From SURF-28 sp034521465 (GTDB lineage: Bacteria; Bacteroidota; Ignavibacteria; Ignavibacteriales; Melioribacteraceae), in NCBI GenBank assembly GCA_034521465.1, contig JAXHMN010000016.1, forward strand, positions 682,001-746,000: 64,000 nt of DNA, written 5' to 3'. The translations under genes and the position numbers were made by a program. This document shows, piece by piece, positions 52,712 to 63,900 of the stretch. The notes beneath the pieces were generated by a model. It saw only the letters and a list, made by a program, of their open reading frames with translations. It made no database searches and was not told the DNA's origin. Positions within the stretch are counted from its first letter, which is position 1; every line of letters begins with the position of its first letter.

Positions 52712-53392
52712 TTACTCGTCAGATTTTTCGTCTGATTCCTCGTCGTCTTCAGCTTTGCCCTTTTTAATTACTTCGGGCTCTTGAGCTTCTTCATCTTCAT
52801 CTAATACAGCTTCTTCTTCTGTTTCCGGTTCTTCAATTACAACAGGAGCCACAATTGAGATAACCGTAGTTTTCGGTGAATTAAGTATAGTCACATTTTC
52901 AAAGCTAAGGTCTTCAACCGTAACAGTGTCGCCAAACTTTAGTTCGGTCACATCATATTCTAGGTAAGAAGGAATGTTACGAGGAAGACATTCGATGTGT
53001 AATTTATGTAGAGTCTGTTGCAGAATACCGCCTTCTTTAACTCCTATCGGAGTTCCTTTTAGGGCAAGCGGAATTTCTAACTCAATAACTTCACCGCGAG
53101 TAATTCCTCTTAAATCAAAGTGAACAACTTTATCTGTTACCGGGTCAAATTGCACTTCCCGGAAAATTGATTCGTGCATTTCTTCCGAGTCACCGTCAAT
53201 TTTTAACTGCACAAGGTAACTTTCCGAAGTGAAAACCAAATGGTTTAGATCACCTTCTTCAACTACTATCGGGATTGCATCATTACCTTTAATGTAAAAA
53301 ACACCGGGTATAAAGCCGTCTCTTCTTAATTGGTTAACAGCACCTTTGGTGGTGATGTCACGTTTTTTTGCCTGTAGTATTACTTCTGCCAT
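52712..53392 (-). CDS. rplY: 50S ribosomal protein L25/general stress protein Ctc
   Basis: This protein binds 5S rRNA. It is the long Ctc form of 226 residues: an N-terminal L25 domain (about 1-95; LRRDGFIPGVFYIKGNDAIP and FREVQFDPVTDKVVHFDLRG), a C-terminal beta domain (about 96-185; PLALKGTPIGVKEGGILQQT and IECLPRNIPSYLEYDV) and an acidic tail of about 40 residues. The gene lies between prs and pth, the arrangement seen in many genomes. The upstream gap to prs is 38 bases. Confidence 0.95.
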   Translation of the reverse strand: MAEVILQAKKRDITTKGAVNQLRRDGFIPGVFYIKGNDAIPIVVEEGDLNHLVFTSESYLVQLKIDGDSEEMHESIFREVQFDPVTDKVVHFDLRGITRGEVIELEIPLALKGTPIGVKEGGILQQTLHKLHIECLPRNIPSYLEYDVTELKFGDTVTVEDLSFENVTILNSPKTTVISIVAPVVIEEPETEEEAVLDEDEEAQEPEVIKKGKAEDDEESDEKSDE

Positions 53393-53430
53393 TTTTTATA
53401 TCTCCGTGAAATATCAATTTCTACTAAATA

Positions 53431-54396
53431 CTAACCTTTATCAATTTCAAATAGAGAACTTATTGACTCGTTTCTATTCGATCTAATTATTGCTTCGGCA
53501 AATAATTCCGATGCCGTTCTTACAATTATTTTGTTTAGTTTTTTCTCGCTTGTAAGCGGAATTGAATCTGTAACATAAAGAGCATCTAATTGGGAGTTTT
53601 CAAGTTTTTCAATTGCATCACCCGAAAGAAGGGCGTGAGTAACAGTCCCAAAAACTTTTTTAGCACCTTGTTTTTTAAGAGCATCAACAGCGGAAATAAA
53701 AGTGCCGCCGGTATCAATCAAGTCATCAACTAAGAGAACGTTTTTATTTTCAACATCGCCGATAATGTGTAAAATTTCAGCAGCGTTATGTTGTGGTCTT
53801 CTTTTGTCAAGAACGACAATGTTACAGTTTAATCTCTTTGCATAAGAACGTGCTAACTTAATTCCTCCCATATCAGGGGAGACTAAAACAAGCTCTTCCT
53901 CTTGATCTTTGAATAAACCGGTGAATACCGGGAAGCATAAAGGTGATCAAAAGGAATATCAAAATAACCTTGAATCTGAGCAGCGTGTAAATCCATTGTG
54001 ATAATTCTGTTGGCGCCGGCAACTGTTAAAAGATTCGCAACCAGTTTCGCAGTAATAGCAACTCTCGGTTGATCTTTTCTGTCTTGCCGAGCATAACCAA
54101 AATAAGGTATAACAACGGTTACACGTTTTGCCGATGCTCTACTTGCAGCATCGATCATAATCAATAATTCCATTAAGTTTTCTGCGGGTGGTTGAGTAGA
54201 TTGAATGAGAAAAATGTCACGCCCGCGAATATTCTCTTTGTACTTAACCCAAATCTCACCATCGCTAAAGGTTTTTAAATCAATTTTTCCCAACTCTCAA
54301 ACCAAGGTAGTTGGCAATTTTTTCAGCGAGTTGTGGATTTGAACTGCCGGAAAATATTAATGGATTTGTATCCAAGCCTGCCTCATTGCGATCCAA
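53431..54396 (-). CDS. prs: Ribose-phosphate pyrophosphokinase (two frameshifts)
   Basis: Prs makes PRPP for nucleotide, histidine and tryptophan synthesis. The corrected protein is 321 residues. It reads IFSGSSNPQLAEKIANYLG, KIDLKTFSDGEIWVKYKENI, FLIQSTQPPAENLMELLIMI, VVIPYFGYARQDRKDQPR, ITMDLHAAQIQGYFDIPFDH, then VSPDMGGIKLARSYAKRL, KRRPQHNAAE and the PRPP loop VLLVDDLIDTGGTF. A missing base at 53930-53932 and an extra base at 54284-54288 break the frame; correction gives LYASPVFTGLFKDQEEELVL and GLRVGKIDLK. The best start is TTG at 54396 with GGAG nine bases before; there is no ATG in frame upstream. The gene is essential in most bacteria. Confidence 0.92.
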
Positions 54397-54475
54397 AATA
54401 AACAGACTCCAAATATAGTTAAATACCCCAGGTATGTCAAATTAAGTAATTACAATGACTTAACTCTATATGGAG

Positions 54476-55138
54476 CTATTTAACGTCTTTAAATAAATAA
54501 AAAATAACTACGATCAATACAAAAAGAGTGGAATAGTAAACCCATTCCGGAGTTTCTTTTAATCTAAAGGGACGAAACTTTGCAGTGATTTTTTGTCCTG
54601 TCCCAATATCCGAGAGCGTATAGTCCCAAGTTAATTTGTTTCTTGATTTTTTATGTGCATTATGTTCTAAAATTTCTCCCGGCAAATAGTATGTTAAAGA
54701 TATTTTGAATTTATCAGATTTCACTCCGAAACCGGTTGCAAAAGGAGAAATGAATTGAGAAAAAACTTTAGTTTCTTCAGGTCCGTCAACTAACGTAAAA
54801 TTTGCTCCTTCAAATGCTTTTGTATATTTGAGCGAATCAAAGTTTTGAAATTCGAATTCTATTTGTGCGTGAATTGTAGAGTCTTTATAATTAAGAAAAG
54901 TCTCAATTCTTTCAATGTTGTTTTGATTAGAGGAAAATTCTGTTCTTATGCTGTCTTCATTAAATATATGTAATCGTTTTAGCCAAACCGAATCTTGTTT
55001 ATCTTCCCACTGCATCCAGTAATGGATAAACATTTCTCCACTGCTGTCTGTTTTAATGGTTGTCACTTGATTGTAGTTAAGACATGATGTGAATAATAAA
55101 AATATTAGAGAAAGAAGAATAACAAGTCTTTTTGACAT
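54476..55138 (-). CDS. Lipoprotein with a C-terminal transmembrane helix, unknown function
   Basis: A 220-residue protein I do not recognise. I chose ATG 55138 because it gives a normal lipoprotein signal (SKRLVILLSLIFLLFTSC) with the lipobox cysteine at about residue 19; an ATG ten codons upstream would add an acidic extension. The middle part is predicted mostly beta, with no known motif. A hydrophobic helix near the end (WVYYSTLFVLIVVIFYLF) is followed by KDVK. A lipid anchor at one end and a helix at the other would fix it to the inner membrane with the domain in the periplasm. It stands alone between prs and a divergent FmdB gene. Confidence 0.7.
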   Translation of the reverse strand: MSKRLVILLSLIFLLFTSCLNYNQVTTIKTDSSGEMFIHYWMQWEDKQDSVWLKRLHIFNEDSIRTEFSSNQNNIERIETFLNYKDSTIHAQIEFEFQNFDSLKYTKAFEGANFTLVDGPEETKVFSQFISPFATGFGVKSDKFKISLTYYLPGEILEHNAHKKSRNKLTWDYTLSDIGTGQKITAKFRPFRLKETPEWVYYSTLFVLIVVIFYLFKDVK

Positions 55139-55244
55139 ATCTTTTAGTAGTTCATCTAAAAAAAACATTAGTACATAAAAATATGATTTTATTTTATGGG
55201 GTCAAAAGTATATTTTTACTTCCTCAAAATTTAGGAGATAAATA

Positions 55245-55580
55245 ATGCCAACTTATGAGTATAAATGTATGGGCTGCGGTTCATTGTTTGAGTATTTTCA
55301 AAGAATAACCGATGAACCAAAAACTGTTTGTGAAGAATGCGGTGGTGAGATAAAAAGATTAATCAGCGGGGGATTAAGTCCAATATTCAAAGGTTCCGGA
55401 TTTTATCAAACCGATTACAAAAGTAGCGGAAATAATGGAGCTAACAATAAAACTGAAAATAAAAACGAGAAAACCGATACAACTCCTAAAAAAGAACCAA
55501 ATCTTTCGGTTGAAAAAAATAAAAAAATGACGCATAAAAATTCTACGCTAACCACAGCGCTTAAATTGTTACGTCTATAA
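55245..55580 (+). CDS. FmdB-family zinc-ribbon protein
   Basis: A 111-residue protein with the short FmdB/putative-regulator zinc ribbon at the N-terminus: PTYEYKCMGCGSLFEYFQ and VCEECGGEIKRLI supply two CxxC pairs. GGLSPIFKGSGFYQTDY is the usual ending of the conserved part. The rest (about 60-111) is a lysine/asparagine-rich, low-complexity tail. The family was named after an fmd-operon gene but its function is unknown. AGGAG precedes the ATG. It is divergent from the lipoprotein gene. Confidence 0.85.
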   Translation: MPTYEYKCMGCGSLFEYFQRITDEPKTVCEECGGEIKRLISGGLSPIFKGSGFYQTDYKSSGNNGANNKTENKNEKTDTTPKKEPNLSVEKNKKMTHKNSTLTTALKLLRL

Positions 55581-55632
55581 TATTGCCCCCGAGGTAGAAA
55601 GAAATATTACTTTTAAGCCCAACAAGCTAAAA

Positions 55633-58600
55633 TTAAAAATCTAATCCAATCGAGAACATATAGCGTGGTTCTGAGAATGAATCTATGTCATATCTCCATG
55701 CAACATCCATTCGCCATAAAAAGAGAAAGGACAAACGAACGCCGAACCCGGTACCAATCAATAAATCGTTTGTGACTAAGTTATCGTCAGCATCTCTTCC
55801 AAACAATTGAAGTTTTTCATTATCATTCCATGCGGTTCCCATATCAATAAATGCTGTGCCAAGTATGTTTTGGAAAAATAGCGGAAGTGGACCGGTTAAT
55901 AAATATCTGATTAACGGCATTCTTAACTCAATATTTAGGAGAGAATATTTTGTGCCGATTTGTTCTGCGTAATCATAACCCCTCAAAGGGAGTCCCGCCG
56001 TAAGGAATGCAAAATCTTCCGGACTATCAAGTGGAACTTCACCGGTTGCAAATTCTCTATTCACCCAATTTTCCGTACCGCCTATAAAAAACCTTTGTGG
56101 ATTTGCACCTGCGGAATACCCGCCGGAAAGTCTTAATGCTAAATGATTATCAAACCAGAATCTAAGGTAAGTACGGTAATCATAAGTGAATGAATAAAAA
56201 CTTTTTGTTCTGTCGTCAAAACCGGGATTACCAAAAATTGTAAATTTGTAACGCGTGCCTTCGATTGGTGAAGTATAACCGAAAAGCACATTATCGTGAA
56301 CAAAGCTTAGTGATGGCACAACGAAAGTTGTTTTACGAGATGGTTCTCTAAAATCGTCAAGATTTTCGGATGAAGTGCTCAAGACTGCCAGGCTGCCGTC
56401 TAAACGGTAAAATCTATTTAACGGATAACTCGCCGAAATAACTCCGCCAAAATTTCTGAATCTGAATAAATCAGCGCCGCCGGGACGAGAGAGATAAACA
56501 AATCTTGCCGTATGAAATCCTTCAATGCCATAATTAATTCTTTTTGCTAAGTAATAATATGCAAGTCCGTAATCACTATTTTTTAAGTCGATTTGCAAAC
56601 TCGTAATTCCGACTAATCTATGATTGCCGAGAATATCGCTAAAAGAGAGAACCGTTGTACCCAAGACTCCATATAAAGTACTGTATCCGGCATTTGCATA
56701 AATTAAATCCGGTGAAAAATCAACTTTATAACGATTCATTAGGTAGTTGCCTTCTTCGTCAAGTTTTTCCGAAAATAAAGAATCACGCGATAAGGTTTTT
56801 TCTTTTGTGGTATCAATTGAAGCGACACTTTCACCAAAGATAAAACGTGAATAATCTACTATCTCTGTATCGGTTGAATCGTCTTGAACAAATTGACCGG
56901 TAACAATTTTGGAACTGTCTTCTTTTGTTTCGGTCTCGGTAGTATCGGCAGGTGATTCAGCGATAGTTTCAGATCTCTCTGTTGTTTTAGAGACTATGAA
57001 TGGATCGTGCCTTGTATCGACGGCGTTTTGCAGCTCGGCCATAAATTTGGTTGGTTGTATTTCATCAACCGGAACAAGCTCAAATGGGTTATTCAGCATA
57101 AAGATATTATAACCACTTTTGTAAAGTGATGAGAAAACTAGCTTTTTACCGTCAGCGGAAGTTGTAATTTGCTCAACGCCATTTAGAGAATTTGTAAGAG
57201 GTTCGGCTTTAAGTTCAGCTACAGTTGAGACTGTATCAGTATCTTCCAAAATAATTCTCTTTTTATAAAGATTATTAATTCCGTTATGATCGGAAACAAA
57301 TATGATCTCATTACCGTCAGGTGAACTAATTCGCTGAAGTTTCGTCACTTAACTCCCAGTTTGTTAAGCGAGTAACTTTTAAAGTTTCGGTATCAATTGA
57401 ATAGAGATCTAAGTTACGGAAGTTATGATAATAGATATCAAAGTTATCCGGGATTTTAGTAGGGTCGGTAAATTTTCCTCTATCCGATGAAAAGAAAACT
57501 GTTTTGTTATCAACACCCCAGCGAGGGTCTGACTCGCTGAAAACATCCGATGTTAAGTTGCGTAGTTCTTTTTTCTCAAGATCATATAAATAAAGATCAG
57601 ATTGCTGAGTGTTGTTTGCATTAAAAACTAATTTGCTCCCATCGCTAGACCAGCTAACCGATTCAATACCGTTCATCTTGAAGGGTAATTCTTCGTAATC
57701 TTCTTCTTCGGTATTAAATAAATATATTCTGTCCCATCCTTCACTTTTTAATGAAAGTGCAATTCTTTTATTATCGGGAGCCCAAGTCATCGATGGATAA
57801 AGGATGTTCAATTCTTCGAAGTTGTGCGTTTTTCCGCTTTCAATAATTTTTTTAGTAATTTCACCCGAGTTGGCATCCATTATGTAAACATCTAAATATA
57901 TATCACGATCAGAAATAAAGATTATCTTATCACCTTGTGGGGAAATTGCGGGACTCGCATAATAAAATCCGCCGTCCTCTTCGTGGTCAGTTAGTCTTTT
58001 AGAGAACTCATCGGGATTTTTGCGAAATTCAATTTCAGGCCAATATTGTTTTTTGAAATAATTTTTCCAGCGATCGTTCAACTCTTCAAGGTCTAAACCT
58101 ATTGAAGCTTTTAGGCCGTCTTCAAGACTACCGGTTGATTGAGTTTTGTGTAAAATTTCACCGATTTTTTGTTCGCCATAAATTCTTGCAATATAAGCTA
58201 TCACCGATTGACCGCCACGATATCCCCAATAACCGGATAGACGTTTTATCTCCGGGAGATTTTCGTTCATTATTGCATCTCTTATGAACATATCGGTATT
58301 AGTTTCCCAGCCGCTAGCCTGGTATTCAGCCATACCCTCATGATACCAATGGGGAAGTTGAAGTGTAATATTCTTTGCTATGATATTTTGAAGCGTTCCG
58401 CCGTATAGCATGTCGCGCATAACTGCGTGAACCAGTTCGTGGTGAATTACATGTCTAAATTTTTTGTAACTACCCTCAAATGGAAAAACAACTCTATTTT
58501 TGAATGGCTCTGTAAAACCGCCGGTACCTTGTCCTAAATAGGCGCCGGTAGTATTAGTTTCCTGAAAATCATTGTGTGAATTATAAACTATCAGTGAAAC

Positions 58601-58837
58601 TCGATTATTGATCAGATAGTCAAAATCGTTTTGTATTGATTCGAGTGCGTCTTCGGCTGCCCTGGAAGTAAACTCGGCGATCTCTTTTCCTTCCGAAGTA
58701 AAATATATATCAAAATGCTTGGTTTGAATAAAATACCAATCGAATTCCTTGAACTGAACTTTATTTTGACCAAATTGTGCTAATAAACTTGAGGATAAAA
58801 GTAGTATGAAGATTATCAGGTTTTTAGTACTACTCAT
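55633..58837 (-). CDS. HExxH peptidase-like / TolB-type propeller / Omp85-type barrel fusion (one frameshift)
   Basis: A 1067-residue secreted protein after correction. A signal peptide (1-20, LLLSSSLLAQ) is followed by a peptidase-MA-like domain (about 30-260) with HHELVHAVMRDM near residue 132 and LPHWYHEGMAEYQ, which together give HExxH and a downstream glutamate, as in gluzincin zinc peptidases. A TolB-type propeller (about 280-600) has repeats such as ASPAISPQGDKIIFISD and VSWSSDGSKLVFNAN. The C-terminal 350 residues look like an Omp85/BamA-type 16-stranded barrel and end in phenylalanine (MFSIGLDF). One extra base near 57330-57333 splits the gene; without it the repeat reads TSAISSPDGNEIIFVSDHNG. 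Probably an outer-membrane protein. Confidence 0.8.
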
Positions 58838-58877
58838 GGCTTCCCTTTTTTTAACTATAAAAATCAGAAGAATTATT

Positions 58878-60977
58878 TTAATTCAAAAGTGCAAAATCTA
58901 TCTCTTTTTTCAACTCATCTACACGAATCAATTTTACTTCAACTTCGTCACCTAATCTATATTTTTTTTCGGTATCCTGACCGATTATTGCATATTGTTT
59001 TTCGTCGAATATGTAGAAGTCATCTTTGATGTCTCTAAGTCTAATTAATCCTTCTGCCAGACTTTCTCTCAGTTCAATGAACATACCAAAATTAGTGATC
59101 CCGGAGATAACACCCTTAAACTCTTCACCAACTTTATCATTCATAAATTGGATTTGTTTTAGTTTAACAGATAACCTTTCGGCACTAACGGCTGTTCTTT
59201 CTTGTGCGGAACAATCCTCGGAAATGTTTTCAAGCTGCTGTTGATTGTAGAGTGGTTTTCCTCCGTGTAAATATCTGAACAATAATTTATGAATGATTAA
59301 ATCCGGGAAACGCCTGATTGGCGAAGTAAAATGGGTGTAAAACTTAAAACCCAATCCGAAGTGTCCGATGTTTTCAGTCGAGTAAATTGCCTTAGCCATG
59401 GATCTGATTGCAACTTCGTTTACCAATGCATCATCGGGGGTTCCTTCAACTTGTTCTAATACTTTTTGAAATTCTTGAGCGTTGCTTGCAGATTTGGGAT
59501 CAAAAGAAAATCCAAGTGATTTAACAAAGTTTGCAAATTCATTTAATTTTTCCTCATCAGGCAGATCATGAACTCGGTATACAAAAGGCGGAACATTTTT
59601 TCTGTTCTTATTTATATGCTTTGCAACAATCTGGTTTGCAAGAAGCATATATTCTTCAACTAATTTATTACTGTCTTTAATTTCCTTTACTTTAATTCCG
59701 ATTGGTTTGCCATTTTTATCAAGGGTGAAATCTACTTCCGGTGTGTGGAAGTTAATACTTCCTTGGCTCATTCTTTTTTTACGAAGTTTTAATGCAATGT
59801 TATTTAATTTACAAAGCTCATCGTAAAACTCGCCTTTTTTATTTTCGAGTATGTTTTGAACTTCATCGTAAGTAAATCTTCTCTTACTATTAATTACTGA
59901 TTTACCGATTTTATAATTTTCTACTTTTCCGCGAGGTGTCATTTCAACCATTACACTGAAGGTTAACCTATCTTCATTAGGCACAAGCGAGCAAACTTGG
60001 TTAGATAGTTTTTCCGGAAGCATAGGTATAACATTTCCGACAAGATATACACTTGTTCCTCTCTTCTTTGCTCCTTTAAAGATCGGTGAATTTTCTTCTA
60101 AGTAATGTGACACATCTGCAATGTGAATTCCGATCAAAAAGTTTCCGTTCGGTTGCTCTTCGATAGAGACCGCATCATCATAATCTTTTGCATCATCCGG
60201 ATCAATCGTAAATATATTTTTATCACGAAGATCCATCCGCTTTTTGATTTCATCTTCTTTAATTTTGACATCGATATTTTTTGCATGGTTTAAGACAATA
60301 GGAGGAAATTTGTGCCTCAGGTTAAACTCTTTTGCAATTGAAAGAATATCGGCTTCGTGAGTTCCGGCTTTACCTAATTTTTCTGTAATTTTTCCTTCGG
60401 GGTTGGCGGCATTTTTAGCCCACTTGATATCGCTTACAATTACTTTGTCCCCATCTTTAGCGCCTTTCAGATTTTTTTTGTTTATGAAAACATCCCGGTG
60501 AAAATCAGTTTTATCGGGAATAACAAAATGTGAAACACCGCTCTTCTCCAACTTGCCGATAATTTCTTGATGCTTTCTTTCAAGGATATCGATTATTTTT
60601 CCTTCCTTACTTTTACCTCTTTGCTTCTCAAAAATTTCTATCTCTACTTTATCTCCGTTTAGTGCATTTCCAAGGTTTCTTTCGGCAATAAAGACATCAT
60701 CAAAAATTGAGTCTTTCAAAACGACAAATCCATATTTTCCGTCGTCAATTATTTGCACGACACCGAAATATGATTTTTGTTTTTCTTCCTTATCTATTTT
60801 AAGTGAATATCTTTTCCCTTCCCGTTCAAGATATTCTTCTTTTGTTAGTTTGAATAGAATATCTTTTAGTTTTGCGTAAATGTGAGGTTCTCGTGCATTT
60901 AGTTTTTTTGCTAAATCGCGAGGTTTAATTTTTATTGATGGATGCTTTCTAAAGTATGCTTTAATTTCTTTCTTCAT
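58878..60977 (-). CDS. rnr: Ribonuclease R
   Basis: RNase R is a 3'-5' exoribonuclease that degrades structured RNA. The 699-residue protein has an N-terminal winged-helix region, cold-shock domains (about 60-220), the RNB catalytic core with FTIDPDDAKDYDDAVSIEEQ holding the metal-binding aspartates, GIHIADVSHYLEENSP, SVMVEMTPRGK and FTSPIRRFPDLIIHKLL, and a C-terminal S1 domain (GVISGITNFGMFIELRESLA). Its ATG overlaps the tamB stop by one base (TAATG), so translation is coupled. There is no frameshift. Confidence 0.96.
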   Translation of the reverse strand: MKKEIKAYFRKHPSIKIKPRDLAKKLNAREPHIYAKLKDILFKLTKEEYLEREGKRYSLKIDKEEKQKSYFGVVQIIDDGKYGFVVLKDSIFDDVFIAERNLGNALNGDKVEIEIFEKQRGKSKEGKIIDILERKHQEIIGKLEKSGVSHFVIPDKTDFHRDVFINKKNLKGAKDGDKVIVSDIKWAKNAANPEGKITEKLGKAGTHEADILSIAKEFNLRHKFPPIVLNHAKNIDVKIKEDEIKKRMDLRDKNIFTIDPDDAKDYDDAVSIEEQPNGNFLIGIHIADVSHYLEENSPIFKGAKKRGTSVYLVGNVIPMLPEKLSNQVCSLVPNEDRLTFSVMVEMTPRGKVENYKIGKSVINSKRRFTYDEVQNILENKKGEFYDELCKLNNIALKLRKKRMSQGSINFHTPEVDFTLDKNGKPIGIKVKEIKDSNKLVEEYMLLANQIVAKHINKNRKNVPPFVYRVHDLPDEEKLNEFANFVKSLGFSFDPKSASNAQEFQKVLEQVEGTPDDALVNEVAIRSMAKAIYSTENIGHFGLGFKFYTHFTSPIRRFPDLIIHKLLFRYLHGGKPLYNQQQLENISEDCSAQERTAVSAERLSVKLKQIQFMNDKVGEEFKGVISGITNFGMFIELRESLAEGLIRLRDIKDDFYIFDEKQYAIIGQDTEKKYRLGDEVEVKLIRVDELKKEIDFALLN

Positions 60978-63900
60978 TAAAATTCGAACCTATATTTTAA
61001 TCCTAGCTCAGTTATTTTGTCTTCTATCCCAAAAGTTCTTACAACAGGATCTTTTCTTTCAAGTCTAATTAAAAAGCTGGGATTGAAGAAGTAATCAACT
61101 CTTAAATTGGCTTTATTAATATCTTGGAATAACTCAGTTGTTCCCCCGAAACTGTACTTAAATTTAGAAAATCTCCCCGAAACTGCAAACTTTGTATATT
61201 CACCAGCTTGACTTAGCTGAATGTTATTAACAACATCACCAACCGCTTGGTTCACAAAGCCGGTTAAAATTGAACCGAGAAGTGAGGTAGCAGTATTAAC
61301 ACCAATTGTTTGGTTAGCAACTTCTTGTCTGTTCTCTGCAGTGAGATCTTCTTTGAATTGATTTACAAGAATGAATGAAAGCGCATCTGATGCGTCATAT
61401 CTTTCATCGGGAATATTATTTTCAATATTTCTTGTCCCGACATAAACCGAAATGTTCTCGGGTCTGTTTGCAAGGTTTGTTCCTAATTCACTAACAGGAC
61501 CGTCGAGTTTTAACTTAACCGCAACCTCTTCAGTTTCCAAGCTGTTGGGGGGAGTGTAATCATTTCGATAGGTTGCAACAATGTTTAGATATGGATCAGT
61601 AATTTCACTTTCAAATCTTATATTTCCTTCGGCTTCAAAGGTTTTGAAGAATTCAAGTTGCGAACCGTCTAACAGCTCAAACGATCCTTGCGCTCTGCTT
61701 CGTCCGCCGACGTTTTCGTAATTTAAAGATCCGGCAACTTCCAGACTTAACTTTTGATTAACGGCTTGTGATAAAATAATTTCAAGTTCGGCTATGTTGG
61801 TTGTAGAAATGTTTAATTCGTAATCAAGATTAATTTCTGATTCTTCATCAGTTATATTTTCCTGCTTATTCGACTCAACAAATTCTTCAAGTTCCATTCT
61901 GACTCTATCAAGGTTTGTTGTGTCTTTAATAAACGAATAGTTGAAACGAGTGCCTCCTTGATAACTAGCAGCTTCTGCAACAAATGTTAAATTTGTGTTG
62001 ATCAAATTTATGTTGCCAAAAAAGTAAGAACCGGAAGGTCTGTAATTAAATACCCATTCACCATCGCTCCTAATAAATAAATCGCCGTAAATAAGGGTTT
62101 GTGCGCTTCTTGATCGGTTACTTAAAACTGCTAAGTCACCGTTCATTCTTATCGAGGCGTTTTTGGGAACGAAAGATTCCAATTCACCCGAACCAGCAGC
62201 TGTGATTGTTCCATTGTAAGGAGTTCCACCGGAATTTTTGATTATTGCTTTGTCAAGAGTAAATACATCATTATTGAAACTTATGGTAAAGTCTGTCTTG
62301 TAGTCTAGGTTATTTGCAAGTAAATTGAACTCACCTTTTTTTAGTTCAACCGTGCCAAAAAGTCCTGGATCATCCATAGTACCGCTTATATTTAGTTCAG
62401 TAGTCAAAAATCCTTTTTGATTTTTTATTGCTGGTAAGATGTTCCCGAGCGCTGTCAAATTAAAATTTTGAGATAATATTTTTAGATCAATCTTATCATC
62501 CTTTTTGAATCGTTCACCTTCCAACTGATAATTTAAATCTATTGGTATATTACCGCTTAATGCAAATTCGGGTTCAGTAATATCCACCGAATCATTAAAT
62601 TCAGCATTGACAAGTATTTGCTTATTCTCATAATTGAAGCTCCCGAACAGACTGCCAAAATCAACTCCGCCATATGAAACACTATCAATTGATAAATCGA
62701 GATCGATTAACGGTTCGGTAAAAGTGCCGTAAAAGTTTCCGTCTACATTCAGTGAAGCATCAAACAATTTTTCTCCTTGATTGAATATCAACCTGCTCAT
62801 TATTCCGCCGTCCAAATCTTTAAATTAATATTGATGTTTTGTCTGCCGTCGCTATAAAGAATTCCGTAAACAAACAAAGCAGCCGGATCGCTGTAAAGTG
62901 AAAAATCTTGAATGTCCAAAGACTCGCCAGGTTTTAGAATCATTTTAATTGGTCTAAGATTATTCCACGCAACTTTGTTGTAAAGAATATCTAGTTCATC
63001 AAGTTCAATAGTTTGTTCACGAGGGGTCATTTCAAAAGTACCATCGGTACTAATGTTTATTTCTTTATCAATTAATGAAGCGATATTAAAAAAGATTTGG
63101 CTTTGGTTGAATATCAAATCTACTTCAACATTTTCCAAATCGGAGCCGGAGTATATTCTTTCAGCATTAAGCGAAACAGCCCCAAATAAATCATCAAAAG
63201 TTGTTGAAGAATTATCCCGAGTTAACCGAAAGTTCGTTTCCAATTCGGAAAGGTAAGTTACGTCTTCACCAACGGTCAATAAATAATCGAGAACAATATC
63301 AGTCTCTATTGTAAAATTATCTTTTGTGTTGTTTACTTTGCCGGATCCGGATCCGGCTATGTCAAGCTTTTTTTCACCCAGAATAACAGCAATCAACTCA
63401 AAGTCCTTAAATGTAAAAGAGTAATTAAAGTTGAGTTCTTTCGATATAATTTCTTCCGGTATTGTTATCTCTGTTTTAGTAGTATCTATTTGATAGAGTG
63501 GGCTGAATTGTTCAATCTTATGGGTGATTATTCCTGAAAGCGCTTCCGCCTGATATCCGAGAACATCAATTGCATCTGCTAAAGAAAATTTTCCTGTAAT
63601 TGTGAAATCCAAAAAATCCGATGATAACAAAATGTTTCTGTGACTATTATTTTTTACAAGTTGAAGCGAAAATTCAGTATCGTTTATTGCTGTGTTCCTG
63701 AATTCCGATGAATCAAGTTTTACATCAAATCTGCCGGTGAGTGAATCGAGATCAAAATCATTACCATTTGCTTCGAAAGTAAAATTTAGATTCGATTGAT
63801 ACTTTTCTTCTGCAATAAAATTTGAAAGATCCATTTTTTCAATCTCACCACGAATGTCATATCTTGGAATAGATTGAGTAAAGTTCATAACTCCGGCAAA

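Noticed and set aside
53431..54293. Two separate prs-like genes
   Set aside because: The two parts are the N- and C-terminal halves of one Prs, and one restored base joins them with the family sequence.
55579..55612. TAATATT / AATATTA inverted repeat between the FmdB and Omp85-fusion genes as a terminator
   Set aside because: Only seven A-T pairs with a 20-base loop and no T tract; not convincing.
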